A stretch of 64,000 bases of DNA from an uncultured Dehalococcoidia bacterium (GCA_958295525.1 OY282355.1:2289931-2353930); one strand, 5' to 3'; shown: positions 23,689 to 33,004, counted from the first letter of the stretch. The notes: generated from the sequence alone by a model not told the origin. Program-made: numbers and translations.

Positions 23689-25965
23689 ATGGCTATGAGG
23701 ATGCTTGCCCCGCACTGGGGCGCGCTGCTCGCGCTCGCGCTGTTCTTGGCGGCGGGGCTTGCCGTTCTGGACGACTACGGCGTTAACCTGGACGAGCCGG
23801 CGCAGAGAGGCCACGCAGTAGCGACCCTCGCGCATTTGCAGGGAGACGCCGACGCGCTGGATTCGCGCGGCCACAACAAATTCTACGGGATGGCGTTCGA
23901 GTTACCGCTTCTGCTCGTTGAGCGCGCTTTCGGTCTGCAAGACATCCGGGAGATTTACCTCTCCCGCCACCTGATTACGCATCTCTTCTTTCTGACTGGA
24001 GGGCTGTTCGCCTACCTCCTCGCGCGCCGGCTGCTCGTCAACAGGCTTCTCGCGCTCTTTGCGATGCTCATTTTCCTCTTGCACCCCCGCCTGTACGCGA
24101 ACTCGCTGCCCGGCAGCATAGACATTTCGTTTCTCGCGCTGTTCATCGTCGCGCTCTATCTGGCGCATCGGGCGTTCCGAAGAGACAGTATCTCCGCGTT
24201 CGTTCTGCTGGGCGCTGGAGTTGGCGCGCTCATCAATCTCCGCATTATGGGCGTCGTTCTGCTCGCGGCGATTCCCACGATGCGGGCGCTCGACCTGGCG
24301 TTCGCGCAAGGATGGGCGGAGCGCAAGCGCGTCATTCTCACGACGGGGGCGTTCGCGCTGGCCGGCGGCCTCACGGTCTACGTTCTATTGCCGTACCTCT
24401 GGGGCGACCTGGCCGGACGCTCCGTTGAGTGGTGGACAACGCTCTCCGATCATCCAAATAACGCGCACCAGTTATTCCGCGGGGCGGTATATGAGAGCAC
24501 GCGCTTTCCAGCGGACTACATCCCTGTTTGGTTCTCCATTACGAGTCCGCCGTTCGCGCTGCTGCTGGGCGTGATTGGCGCCGCCGCGGTCATCGCGGGA
24601 TGCGTTAGGACGCCCATTCAAGCGCTTCGGAACACGCGCATGCGCTTCGACTTGCTGCTGATTGGTTGCATCGCGGTCTCCGTCTCCGCAGTGATTCTGC
24701 TGGACCTCAACGTCTACGACGGATGGCGGCATATGCGCTATCTGTGGGCGCCGTTCTCCCTCCTCGCCGTGTTCGGGCTGCGATGGCTCGTCTCAATGCT
24801 CAGTCAAGCGCGCCTGCGGGCGGCGGTCCACGGGGCGGCGGGGGCGGGATTGATCGCAACGCTCGTTTCGATGGCGTTGATTCATCCGAATCAGCAAGTC
24901 TCCTTCAACTTTTTCGTGGACAGGACAACCCTGGAACATCTCGGATCTCAGTACCTGATGGATTATTGGAAGGGCACGTCGCGGCAAGCGTTCGAATGGT
25001 TGCTCGACCGAAACGCATCCTCTCCGGTGAAGGTGAATCAGTCCGACTTCGACACTATGGTGAGGCACAACGCGGGGATTCTGCCCAAAGCCGATAGGGA
25101 CCGCGTGCTCACCGCGCCGGACGCTGATGCGCTCACTATCACATACGGGCCGGCGGCGGACGAGGAGCGTGCGCTCTACGCGCTGAAAGTCTACGGCAGC
25201 ACGGCCGCGTCCCTCTCTCGGAAGGCGGATCTGCGGGCAGCCTACGCCGCGGTCAGGGCAAGCGAACCGATACTCCGCTCCGTGTTCGACGTCCATCACG
25301 TGAACGGCGCGCTCGTCTACGTCAAGGAGCCTTGCAGCGAAGCCGATGCGACCGGCCGCTTCCAGTTGTGGATTGTTCCTGAGCATGAGTCCGATCTGAC
25401 CGGCGCATGGGCGCGGCTCGGATACGAGGACCGCAGTTTCCGCTTTCCCTGGCACGGGGCGGTTTTCGACGGGAAGTGCGTCGCTTCTTTTCCTCTGCCT
25501 TCCTACGCCGTCGCCTCCATCCGGTTAAGGCAATGGCCGCCGGGAGGAGGGCAGGCAATTGATGATACGCCGTTATGGGAGTCCAGCGCCGTGTTGGATC
25601 CGGACGCGTGGCGGGCGGCGCATCAGGCCGCCGTTGCCAGGGAACCGCTGGCGGGCGCCGTGTTCGATCTGTATCTCGGCGACAGGGAGGTTGTCTACGT
25701 GAAAGAGCCATGTAGCCTGGCGGACACGGATGCGCGATTCTTCCTGCACATCGTTCCTGAGCAGGTGGACGATTTGCCGAGAGAGCGGCGGGGGCACGGC
25801 TTCGATAATATGGATTTCGAATTCTTCCTGCGCGGCGGGCAATTCGACGGCAAGTGCATGGCCCACATCCCGCTCCCTGGCTACCCCATTGCGTCCGTCC
25901 GAACAGGGCAGTTCGTCGGTGGGGAAGGCGAATTGTGGCGCACGGAGTTCGCGGTTAGGCGATAG
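23689..25965 (+). CDS. Large polytopic membrane protein with duplicated C-terminal domains (glycosyltransferase-like)
   Basis: 758 residues from the ATG at 23689; in-frame ATGs at 23695 and 23701 are alternatives, and the open frame upstream crosses the TATAAT, so it is probably untranslated. The first ~400 residues hold roughly ten hydrophobic helices. NLDEPAQ early in the first loop, with its acidic residue, resembles GT-C glycosyltransferases of the PMT/ArnT type, and an LHPRLYANSLPGSIDI segment follows. The C-terminal part has two related ~90-residue units, each with YVKEPCS-AD, a I-VPE strand, a FDGKC motif and PLPSYAVASIR or PLPGYPIASVR. The conserved Cys pairs may form disulfides outside the membrane. 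The transferase role is inference. Confidence 0.6.
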   Translation: MAMRMLAPHWGALLALALFLAAGLAVLDDYGVNLDEPAQRGHAVATLAHLQGDADALDSRGHNKFYGMAFELPLLLVERAFGLQDIREIYLSRHLITHLFFLTGGLFAYLLARRLLVNRLLALFAMLIFLLHPRLYANSLPGSIDISFLALFIVALYLAHRAFRRDSISAFVLLGAGVGALINLRIMGVVLLAAIPTMRALDLAFAQGWAERKRVILTTGAFALAGGLTVYVLLPYLWGDLAGRSVEWWTTLSDHPNNAHQLFRGAVYESTRFPADYIPVWFSITSPPFALLLGVIGAAAVIAGCVRTPIQALRNTRMRFDLLLIGCIAVSVSAVILLDLNVYDGWRHMRYLWAPFSLLAVFGLRWLVSMLSQARLRAAVHGAAGAGLIATLVSMALIHPNQQVSFNFFVDRTTLEHLGSQYLMDYWKGTSRQAFEWLLDRNASSPVKVNQSDFDTMVRHNAGILPKADRDRVLTAPDADALTITYGPAADEERALYALKVYGSTAASLSRKADLRAAYAAVRASEPILRSVFDVHHVNGALVYVKEPCSEADATGRFQLWIVPEHESDLTGAWARLGYEDRSFRFPWHGAVFDGKCVASFPLPSYAVASIRLRQWPPGGGQAIDDTPLWESSAVLDPDAWRAAHQAAVAREPLAGAVFDLYLGDREVVYVKEPCSLADTDARFFLHIVPEQVDDLPRERRGHGFDNMDFEFFLRGGQFDGKCMAHIPLPGYPIASVRTGQFVGGEGELWRTEFAVRR

Positions 25966-26127
25966 GTTCCCGCCTACACGGGAATGATGGGACAACAAGG
26001 GGGTCCCGTCTACGCGGGAATGACGGGGCAGGGGGCGAGGTTCCCGCCTACGCGGGAATGACGGACAGGAGGGGGGCGCGCGGGGAGGGCGAGGCGAGAG
26101 GGGCGAGATTCCTGCCTACGCGGGAAT
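25966..26127. repeat. Cluster of four dispersed palindromes
   Basis: Copies at 25966-25985, about 26001-26020, 26040-26059 and 26108-26127, each a TTCCCGCCTACGCGGGAA variant followed by TGA-GG. The first begins right at the stop of the upstream gene. Confidence 0.85.
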
Positions 26128-26180
26128 GACGGGCAAGGGGGGGGCGGGAATGATGGAGGTGGGGAAGGGGGAGGCAACGC

Positions 26181-26216
26181 AGAGGGAGGGCGGCGCGAAC
26201 GCGCCGCCCTCCCTCT
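26181..26216. terminator. Long GC-rich hairpin between convergent genes
   Basis: A 17-bp perfect inverted repeat (AGAGGGAGGGCGGCGCG and complement) around two central bases. It lies between the plus-strand membrane protein and the minus-strand binding protein, so it may terminate both. TTCTC follows on the plus side. Confidence 0.6.
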
Positions 26217-26261
26217 TCTCGATGCGTTCGCGCCGGGGTTTCGGCGCACGCCTCGCGCTCC

Positions 26262-27410
26262 CTATCTGGGAGGCGCGGCGTAGACCTGGCCGCCCTTCGG
26301 GCAGTCCGCGCAGGGCGCGGCGGCCCAGAGCGCGTTGCGGCTGCCCTCGCGGGTCAGGCCGAGCGGCGTCAGGTGCCGGTCGTAGATTTCGCCGTAGTTG
26401 CCCACTTGCCGGATGACGTCCTGCGCCACGGTCTGGCTCAGTCCCATCGTCTCCTGTCCGAACGAGCCGGAGACGCCGAAGAGCCGGTCGACGGCGGTGG
26501 TGCCTGTCTCAGAGGTCGGAACGTTGGCGGAGGTGATTCCGTAAGCCTCGGCGTAGATGAGGATCGTCATCACTGCGGTCACGACGTCGTACCACTGCTC
26601 GTCGCCGTGGGGGACGACTGGGCCGAGGGGCTCTTCCGAGATCGTGCCGGGGAGAATGACGTGGTCGTCGGAGTTGTCGAACCCGTCCCGGGTGCTCACG
26701 AGGCCGGAGCGGTCGGTCGTGAGGGCGTCGCACTGCTCTTCGCGGTACGCTTCTTGCGCCGTCACGTTGTCGGGGAAGGTGACGATGTCGAAGTTCATGT
26801 TGTTCTGCGTGGCGAAGTCCTGCAGGTTCAGTTCGGTGGTGGTGCCCTGCTGCACGCAGACGGACGCGCCGCGGAGCCCGTCAAGGTTGCTGACCCCCGC
26901 GCTCTTGAGGACCATAAAGCCTTGCCCGTCGTAGAACATCGTGGGGGCGAAGTTGCCCCACTGGGCGTTGCGGCTCGTCGTCCACGTCGTGTTGCGGGAC
27001 ATTATGTCCACTTGGCCGGATTGCATCCGCGGGCCGCGTTCGGAAGCGACGGTGGGGACGTACTCGACGGCGTTGGCGTTGCCGAGGACGGCGGCTGCGA
27101 CGGCGCGGCAGAGGTCAATGTCGAACCCGCGGGTCTCGCCGTCGGCGTCGAGGCGTCCGAAGCCGGCGAGGCTGTTGTTGCTGGCGCAGACTACCCGCCC
27201 GCGCGACTGGACCGTTTCGAGGCGGTTGCCCGCCGAGGCTTCGACTTGGGCCATCGCGGAGTCCCGCTCGGCTTGGGCCGCGGCCAGGTCGGCGCGGGCT
27301 GTGTCCAAGTCGGCCTGGAGCGCGTCCGCGTCCGCTCCGCTGCTGCACGCGGCAAGCGTGAAGAGGGCGGCGACAACGCCTATCACTATCAGAGTCAATC
27401 GCGTTTTCAC
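26262..27410 (-). CDS. Amino-acid ABC transporter substrate-binding lipoprotein (AapJ-like)
   Basis: 382 residues from a GTG at 27410 with a GGAG box 8 bases before; the longer frame upstream lacks support. A lipoprotein signal ends in TLAAC with Cys22 as the lipidated residue. An Ala/Asp/Glu-rich heptad stretch (about 27-62) looks like a short coiled-coil spacer. Then come GRVVCASNNSLAGFGRLDADGETRGFDIDLCRAVAAAVLG and the SGQVDIMSRNTTWTTSRN block typical of general L-amino-acid binding proteins (AapJ/BztA). It binds amino acids outside the membrane. No permease or ATPase gene is adjacent. Confidence 0.88.
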   Translation of the reverse strand: MKTRLTLIVIGVVAALFTLAACSSGADADALQADLDTARADLAAAQAERDSAMAQVEASAGNRLETVQSRGRVVCASNNSLAGFGRLDADGETRGFDIDLCRAVAAAVLGNANAVEYVPTVASERGPRMQSGQVDIMSRNTTWTTSRNAQWGNFAPTMFYDGQGFMVLKSAGVSNLDGLRGASVCVQQGTTTELNLQDFATQNNMNFDIVTFPDNVTAQEAYREEQCDALTTDRSGLVSTRDGFDNSDDHVILPGTISEEPLGPVVPHGDEQWYDVVTAVMTILIYAEAYGITSANVPTSETGTTAVDRLFGVSGSFGQETMGLSQTVAQDVIRQVGNYGEIYDRHLTPLGLTREGSRNALWAAAPCADCPKGGQVYAAPPR

Positions 27411-27501
27411 GCTTCTTTCTCCTTCGGCGGACTCAATTTGAGCAGCGCGCTTATTGTTGGGCGCGCATACGAGCCGCTCAGCGTAAGGGATTCGGTTCGG
27501 T

Positions 27502-27530
27502 AGCATACATTAGCGCAATGCGCAATGCAA
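27502..27530 (-). promoter_or_regulatory. Candidate promoter of the binding-protein gene
   Basis: On the minus strand TTGCAT (27530-27525), a 17-base spacer and TATGCT (27507-27502). This would give a leader of roughly 85 bases before the GTG at 27410. Pattern evidence only. Confidence 0.35.
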
Positions 27531-27633
27531 TAGGCGAATTACGGCAATGCGGCGTTGCGCCTTGTCTCCTTATCGCCGGGCTGCGGGCCCGGGCAGAGGA
27601 GCACGTTCACCGTCCCCGTATGAGAAGGCGCTC

Positions 27634-28602
27634 CTACGCGAACTCGGGCCAGACCTCTTGCTCGAAGCGCTCCCATTGCGCCGCTTGGTCCCATGACGCG
27701 AACCGGACGATGACCGTGTCCGCTCCGGCGGCGGCGAACTCGCGGATGCGGGCGGCGATTTCCTGCGGCGCGCCCCACGGCCCCCAGGCGCTTCCCCAAT
27801 GCGCGACTTTGTAGTAGTTCATCAGAAAGTCGTGCGCCTCCGCTTCCGCCGCTCGCTTATCCGCGCCAACGTTGACCGTGAGGTAGTAGACGCGCTGGAA
27901 CGCGGCGGCGTCCTTCCCCTCGTCCGCGAGCGCCGCGTTCACTTTCTCCACCGCCGCGGCGTACTGCTCAGGCGAGTCGGTGATGCCGATGAGCCCGTCG
28001 CCGTAGCGGGCGGCGCGCCGGATCTGCGCCTCGGAGCCTGCGCGGTAGTGCGTGGCGAGCAGCAGCGGAACGCCTCCGGGCTGCGCGGGCTTCGGGTCGA
28101 GCGTGACGTTCTCGAGCGTGAAATGCCGCCCCGCGAAGTTGACGCCGTCCTCCGTCCAAAGGCGTTTCATTACGCGGACGCTCTCCGTGAAGCGCGACGC
28201 CCGCGACTCCGGCGCGACGCCCGCCGCCGTCCAGTCTTGGCGTTGATCGTCGTTGAACGCGCCGCCGACGCCTGCGCCGATGACGGCGCGCCCGCCGGAC
28301 ACGACGTCGACGGTGGCGAGGCCGTGCGCCAGGGGAACCGGATGGCGCAGCGCAGGCAGCAGAACCGCCGTTCCGATGCGGACGCGCGAGGTGCGGGCGG
28401 CGACCGCCGCCATCGCCGCGACCGGCTCGAACCGGGGCTTGGAGACGAGGCTGTCCCCAACCCACACGGAGTCGAGCCCCGCCCCTTCGGCGCGCTCCGC
28501 GAGCGTCAGCATGCCCTCGGCGGAGGGCGCGGCGCCCTCGCGCTGCGCGCGCATCACGGCGCCGCGCGTTCCCAGCAACAGGCCAATCTTCGGTTTCGTC
28601 AC
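27634..28602 (-). CDS. LLM-class flavin/F420-dependent oxidoreductase at the end of the cof operon
   Basis: 322 residues of the luciferase-like monooxygenase superfamily. GLLLGTRG at the start, GLDSVWVGDSL, VRIGTAVLLPALRHPVPLAHGLATVDVVSGGRAVIGAGVGG, RASRFTESVRVMKRLWTEDGVNFAGRHF and a C-terminal GADTVIVRF strand fit the TIM-barrel family. The GTG at 28602 is preceded by GGAG six bases upstream and overlaps the cofC stop by four bases; an ATG at 28632 inside cofC is less likely. Cotranscription with F420 biosynthesis genes suggests F420 rather than FMN, which is inference. The substrate is unknown. Confidence 0.85.
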   Translation of the reverse strand: MTKPKIGLLLGTRGAVMRAQREGAAPSAEGMLTLAERAEGAGLDSVWVGDSLVSKPRFEPVAAMAAVAARTSRVRIGTAVLLPALRHPVPLAHGLATVDVVSGGRAVIGAGVGGAFNDDQRQDWTAAGVAPESRASRFTESVRVMKRLWTEDGVNFAGRHFTLENVTLDPKPAQPGGVPLLLATHYRAGSEAQIRRAARYGDGLIGITDSPEQYAAAVEKVNAALADEGKDAAAFQRVYYLTVNVGADKRAAEAEAHDFLMNYYKVAHWGSAWGPWGAPQEIAARIREFAAAGADTVIVRFASWDQAAQWERFEQEVWPEFA

Positions 28603-29351
28603 GTTCTTCTCCGTTGGCGGTCGGGCATCCACGCGTAATGCGACGGGTTTGTAGCGAAAAGCCTGCTTGCGGGCAGCGGCGCCGTGATCCCCTCCAGCAG
28701 CCAGGCTTCCCAGTCCGTAATCAAGCCGGAGAAGCGGCGGTTCAACCGGCGTATCCGTTCGTAGTCGTCCGGAGTGTCGAGGTCATCCATAATGCCGGGC
28801 AGTTTCGTCGTCCGCAGCGGGGTTCCGGCGCTCTTGGCCGCCCGGCGGTGCTTGGCGTAACTATTTCCGCCGAGCAGGGGCTGCATATCCACGCCCGCCG
28901 GAATCAGAAGCGCGTTGGTGCCTCCCCCTTCGCGCGCGGGAACGCCCACGGGCCGGTTCAACTTCCGCCCCGCGTAGCGCAGGCCGAGCACGTCCCCGTC
29001 CTGTATCAGCGGAAGGTCGCCCGGAAGGTAGGCCGCGCTGTCGAATCCGCGTTCGTAGGCCGCCTGCATCGCCGCGTGAACTTCGCCGTTCAACCCGCGC
29101 CCGCCGTCGGGAGTCCACAGCGCCCCCGACGCCTCCGCGACGCGCCGAACGAAGTCGTCCCCGCCGACGACTTCGAACGTGTGGTCGGACGACTTGCGGA
29201 TGGGGACGGCCGCCTCGAGAACGCGCCCCAGCATCAGCAGAACCAGCGCGTCGACCGTCCGCTTGGGGAGGCGCTCGCGCAGCCGCGTCTTAGACTCAGG
29301 GAGGGGCTTCATCGGCACGACGATGTGCGTTTTCTTCAAGCCTTCGGGCAT
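28599..29351 (-). CDS. cofC: 2-phospho-L-lactate guanylyltransferase-like protein (F420 biosynthesis)
   Basis: 250 residues. CofC activates phospholactate (or phosphoenolpyruvate in FbiD-type enzymes) with GTP for coenzyme F420 assembly. THIVVPMKPLPESKTRLRERL is the nucleotidyltransferase start, PGDLPLIQ the metal-binding segment and GGGTNALLIPAG the family signature, with DDLDTPDDYERI near the end. About 45 extra C-terminal residues follow the usual domain. The ATG overlaps the end of cofD by 16 bases. Whether the substrate is phospholactate or PEP cannot be decided by eye. Confidence 0.88.
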   Translation of the reverse strand: MPEGLKKTHIVVPMKPLPESKTRLRERLPKRTVDALVLLMLGRVLEAAVPIRKSSDHTFEVVGGDDFVRRVAEASGALWTPDGGRGLNGEVHAAMQAAYERGFDSAAYLPGDLPLIQDGDVLGLRYAGRKLNRPVGVPAREGGGTNALLIPAGVDMQPLLGGNSYAKHRRAAKSAGTPLRTTKLPGIMDDLDTPDDYERIRRLNRRFSGLITDWEAWLLEGITAPLPASRLFATNPSHYAWMPDRQRRRT

Positions 29352-30295
29352 ACGCCGTCTCCGAAAGCGATGCGGAGCACGGCCTCCGCCAGCGCGGTCT
29401 TGCCGGACTCCGACGTCATCACCGTCCGCGCCGTTCGCGCCGACATTCCCGCCGCCTCGACCGCCGCCGCGTCGTCCGCGTCGCTCTCGTCGAGGATAAG
29501 CGCGTCGGCGAGCCCCGCGCAGCGGCGCGCCACGCCGGCGTTGCTCGCGTCTTCGCCGAGTTCCGTCATCATCTTGGCCGCGGGCCCTTTGAGCGCGCGG
29601 CCTCCCACGATGGGGCTGACCGCGACGCGGGGCCCTCGGAAACGGGTGATCGCCTCCCGAACGCCGCGCACGGCGAGCACGGGGCCGACGCTCACTACGG
29701 GGTTGGAGGGGCAGAACACGATGGCGTCCGCGCTCTCCAGGGCGGCGGCGAACGCAGGCGACGGCGGCGCGTTTTCCGCGCCGGCGAATCGAACGCCTGC
29801 GATTCTCGGCTCGCAGGCGCGCCGGACGAAGTACTCCTGAAACGCCATCTCCCCATGCTCCGCCGTTCGCACGACCGTCCGCACCGGCGCGTCGGACATC
29901 GGAACGACGGGATGGCGGACGCCCAGCGCATCGCAGATTTCGCGCGTCGCTTCGGAGAGCGTCCGCCCCAACGCGAGCAGTTCCGTTCGCCGCAAGTGCA
30001 TCGCCAAGTCCAGGTCGCCCAGACGGAACCACGTCTCGCCGCCGAGCCTGCCCAGCGCGTCCATCGCGCGGAACGAATCGCCCTCCACGCCCCAGCCGGT
30101 CTCGCGGTTCGTCATTCCCGCCAGCGCGTAGACCACCGTATCAATGTCGGGCGAGACGTAGAGGCCGTGGAACGTCTCGTCGTCGCCGGTGTTGACGACG
30201 ATGGTCAGGTTCTCCGGCGGGAGCAGGCGCGAGAGGCCGACGGCGAGTTTCGCGCCGCCCACGCCGCCGCTGACGGCCAGCACGCGAGGGGGCAC
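29336..30295 (-). CDS. cofD: 2-phospho-L-lactate transferase (F420 biosynthesis)
   Basis: 319 residues. CofD transfers the phospholactyl or PEP moiety to the deazaflavin Fo, making F420-0 or its dehydro form. VLAVSGGVGGAKLAVGLSRLL and VNTGDDETFHGLYVSPDIDTVVYALAG are diagnostic. FRLGDLDLAMHLRRTELL, DAPVRTVV and FCPSNPVVSVGPVLAVRGVREAI follow in the family order. It begins one base after the cofH stop and overlaps cofC by 16 bases, so the four genes form one transcript. Confidence 0.95.
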   Translation of the reverse strand: MPPRVLAVSGGVGGAKLAVGLSRLLPPENLTIVVNTGDDETFHGLYVSPDIDTVVYALAGMTNRETGWGVEGDSFRAMDALGRLGGETWFRLGDLDLAMHLRRTELLALGRTLSEATREICDALGVRHPVVPMSDAPVRTVVRTAEHGEMAFQEYFVRRACEPRIAGVRFAGAENAPPSPAFAAALESADAIVFCPSNPVVSVGPVLAVRGVREAITRFRGPRVAVSPIVGGRALKGPAAKMMTELGEDASNAGVARRCAGLADALILDESDADDAAAVEAAGMSARTARTVMTSESGKTALAEAVLRIAFGDGVCPKA

Positions 30296-30296
30296 G

Positions 30297-31664
30297 CTAC
30301 CTCCCGGCGGCGGCCAGCGCTTCGGGCAGCGTGGGGCCCGTCAACTCCGGCGCGCGCTGCCCCTCGTAGCGGAAGGCGTCCAATTTGATCAGTTCCCGGT
30401 AGGAGCCGAACCGTTCCGGCTGCGCCGCCGCGAGGTCGAGCGCCTCCGGCTCGGCGGGCTCCGTTTCGAACACGCGCCGCGTTTCGTAGAGCGTCGTCCG
30501 CTCGACGGGAACGCGCCCGGCGTCGCGGATCCAGCGGCGCAGTTCGGACGGGGGGACGAGTTGGCCGTAGGACGCTCCGGCGGCGGTCGAGATGCTCTCG
30601 TTGATGAGCGTTCCGCCCACGTCGTTGCATCCCGCCAGCAGCAAGAGTTGCGCGAGTTTCGGCCCTTCCTTCACCCAGGAGCACTGAATGTTGTCCACCC
30701 AGCCGTGCAGCATCAGCCGCGCGATTGCGTGCATCCTCATCACCTCGGCGCCCGTCGCGCCCGGGCGCGTCTCGCCGCGCTGCGCCTGCGCGAACATCGG
30801 CGCTTCCTCGTGCACGAAACTGAGCGGGACGAACTCCGTGAAGCCGCCCGTCGCCTTCTGAATGTCGCGCAGCAAGGCGAGGTGCGCCGCGCGATGCGCG
30901 TTCGTCTCCACGTGGCCGAACATAATCGTGGAGGTCGTCGGGACGCCGAGCCGGTGCGCCGTCGTAATGACGTCCGTCCACTGCTCCACGCTGATGCGCC
31001 CGGGCGCGATGGCGTCGCGCACGGCTTGGTCGAGAATCTCCGCCGACGTGCCGGGCAGCGAGCCTACGCCCGCGCCGCGCAGTTCGCGCAGATAGTCCTC
31101 CACCGTGGAGCGCGACCTCGTCGCGCCGTACAGCACCTCCTCCGGCGAGAAGCCGTGGATATGCAACTCCGGCGCCTCCGCCTTGAGCGCCCGCGCAAGG
31201 TCGACGTAGAGCGACCCCTCCATCTTGGGCGGAAGCCCGGCCTGCACGCACACCTCCGTCGCGCCCAGATCGGCGGCCTCTTTCGCCCGCCGGATGATCT
31301 CGTTCAGCGGAAGGAAGTACCCTTCTTCGGCGCGGAAGTCCCGGCTGAAGGCGCAGAAGCCGCACCGCTTGATGCAGACGTTCGTGAAGTTGATGTTGCG
31401 GTTCACGACGTAGGTGACGCGGTCGCCGTTGACCCGCCGCCGCAACTCGTCCGCCGCAGCCGTCAGCGCGAGCAGCGCCGTTCCCTCCGCCTCGAACAGC
31501 CGCGCCCCCTCCTCGACTGAGACCTCGCGGCCCTCCAACGGCTTGGCGATCACGCCCGCGATGTCCGCGGGGACGCCCCGCAGCAGCGACTCCAGCCCGC
31601 GCGGTTCCCGTTCGCCTTGCGCTTCGTGTTCGTCTTGCGATTCTTGTTCGATCAACGCGCTCAC
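30297..31664 (-). CDS. cofH: 5-amino-6-(D-ribitylamino)uracil-L-tyrosine 4-hydroxyphenyl transferase (Fo synthase subunit 2)
   Basis: 455-residue radical SAM enzyme joining tyrosine to the riboflavin precursor in deazaflavin (Fo) synthesis. The cluster motif is C97-x3-C101-x2-C104 (NFTNVCIKRCGFCAF). VCVQAGLPPKMEGSLY, HIHGFSPEEV, SLPGTSAEIL, MFGHVETNAHRAAHLALLRDIQ, FVPLSFVHEEAP and NDVGGTLINESISTAAGA are CofH signatures. The first ~80 residues form an acidic, poorly conserved extension. CofG is a separate gene directly upstream, as in Archaea and Cyanobacteria, unlike the fused FbiC of Actinobacteria. Confidence 0.94.
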   Translation of the reverse strand: MSALIEQESQDEHEAQGEREPRGLESLLRGVPADIAGVIAKPLEGREVSVEEGARLFEAEGTALLALTAAADELRRRVNGDRVTYVVNRNINFTNVCIKRCGFCAFSRDFRAEEGYFLPLNEIIRRAKEAADLGATEVCVQAGLPPKMEGSLYVDLARALKAEAPELHIHGFSPEEVLYGATRSRSTVEDYLRELRGAGVGSLPGTSAEILDQAVRDAIAPGRISVEQWTDVITTAHRLGVPTTSTIMFGHVETNAHRAAHLALLRDIQKATGGFTEFVPLSFVHEEAPMFAQAQRGETRPGATGAEVMRMHAIARLMLHGWVDNIQCSWVKEGPKLAQLLLLAGCNDVGGTLINESISTAAGASYGQLVPPSELRRWIRDAGRVPVERTTLYETRRVFETEPAEPEALDLAAAQPERFGSYRELIKLDAFRYEGQRAPELTGPTLPEALAAAGR

Positions 31665-31668
31665 GCCC

Positions 31669-32877
31669 TCAACTCCATTGCTCCAACTCCTGTTTCACGT
31701 AGCCCTCGTTGTCGGTCAACTCCGCGAGACGGGACGCCACTTCCGGCGACCGCGCCCACGCCCCGGAGAGGACGAGCGAGGGGTAGAGCGCCGTCCGCTC
31801 CCGCAACTCGAACCCCGCTTCGCGGGTCAGCCTGCGGAGGCGGTCGGTCTGCGGCCATGCGGCCTCCGGGTTAATGAAATCTTTGGTTAGCGGCGACACG
31901 CCGCCCCAATCGTTGATTCCGCACAACAGATACGCCTCGAACCCGTCCGCCTGCAGATTGGGCGGCGCCTGAATGTTCATCTCCGGCCCGAGCAGCAGCC
32001 GCGCCGCCGCCAGGGTCTTCATCATCTCCAGCATCGAGGGGTCCGGCGCGCTCCGCATCCGCGTTCCCTGCTTCGCCCGGAAGTTCTGCACGATCACTTC
32101 CTGAATGTTGCCGTGCCGCTCCTGCGCGTCCCGTATCGCCAGCAGCGCGTCCACGCGCTCCTCCGGGGTCTCGCCGATGCCGATGAGGATTCCCGTCGTC
32201 ATCGCGGCGCCCGCTTCCGCCGCCGCCGCGATCGTGGCGACGCGCTGATCCGGACGCTTCGTCGCCGTTCCGTAGTGCGGGCCGCCCGGCTCATGCAAGC
32301 GAAGGCTCGCGCTCTCCAGCATAATCCCCATGCTCGCGTTCCAACGCGCGAGCGCCGCCGCCTCTTCCCGGTCGAGCGTTCCGCAATTCACGTGGGGCAG
32401 CAGCCCGGTCTCCTCCAGCACGAGTTTGCTCATCGCCGCCGCGTACTCCGGCGTCGAGCGGAACCCCATCGCCCGCAGCGTCTCCCGCATTTCGGGATGC
32501 CGCGCCTCCGGGTGGTCGCCCAGGCTCAGCAGCGCCTCCTTGCAGCCGAGTTCCGCGCCCCGGCGCGCGACCTCGACGACTTCGGCGGGCGTCATCGTGC
32601 GCGCTCCGCGCTGCCGCGGCCCCTTGACGAACACGCAATAGCCGCAGCGGTCGCGGCACAGGTTCGTCAGCGGCAGAAACACCTTGCGGGAGTAGGTCAC
32701 GCGGCGCTCCGGGCGCGCCCGCTCGTTCAACGCCGCCGCCGCGCTCAGCAGGGCGGTCGTCTCCGCGGGCCCGGACGCGGCGGCGAGGCGGCGGCCGTCC
32801 GCGCTCGAGAGCGCATCGCCCGAGAGCGCCTTATCCAGAACCGCGTCTATGGAGTTGGAGAGGGTCCGCATCGCCAT
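31669..32877 (-). CDS. cofG: 7,8-didemethyl-8-hydroxy-5-deazariboflavin synthase (Fo synthase subunit 1)
   Basis: 402-residue radical SAM enzyme completing the Fo ring. The cluster motif is C74-x3-C78-x2-C81 (NLCRDRCGYCVF). KEALLSLGDHPEARHPEMRETL, LLPHVNCGTLDREE, GIMLESASLRLHEPGGPHYGTATK, TTGILIGIGETPEERVDALLAIRD and QEVIVQNFRAKQGTRM are CofG hallmarks. It is the first gene of the cofG-H-D-C-LLM unit, four bases before cofH. The glutamyl ligase cofE is not in the window. Confidence 0.94.
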   Translation of the reverse strand: MAMRTLSNSIDAVLDKALSGDALSSADGRRLAAASGPAETTALLSAAAALNERARPERRVTYSRKVFLPLTNLCRDRCGYCVFVKGPRQRGARTMTPAEVVEVARRGAELGCKEALLSLGDHPEARHPEMRETLRAMGFRSTPEYAAAMSKLVLEETGLLPHVNCGTLDREEAAALARWNASMGIMLESASLRLHEPGGPHYGTATKRPDQRVATIAAAAEAGAAMTTGILIGIGETPEERVDALLAIRDAQERHGNIQEVIVQNFRAKQGTRMRSAPDPSMLEMMKTLAAARLLLGPEMNIQAPPNLQADGFEAYLLCGINDWGGVSPLTKDFINPEAAWPQTDRLRRLTREAGFELRERTALYPSLVLSGAWARSPEVASRLAELTDNEGYVKQELEQWS

Positions 32878-33004
32878 CGCGCCGCCTTCCGCCTACGGGT
32901 CGCCGCCCGCCGGACGGCGGACAGCCGCGCGGCGGGCCGAGGCGCGATGGGCCTCTCACGAATTGGATGGTACCATTCCTTGAGGAATAGGCCAAGACGG
33001 AACG

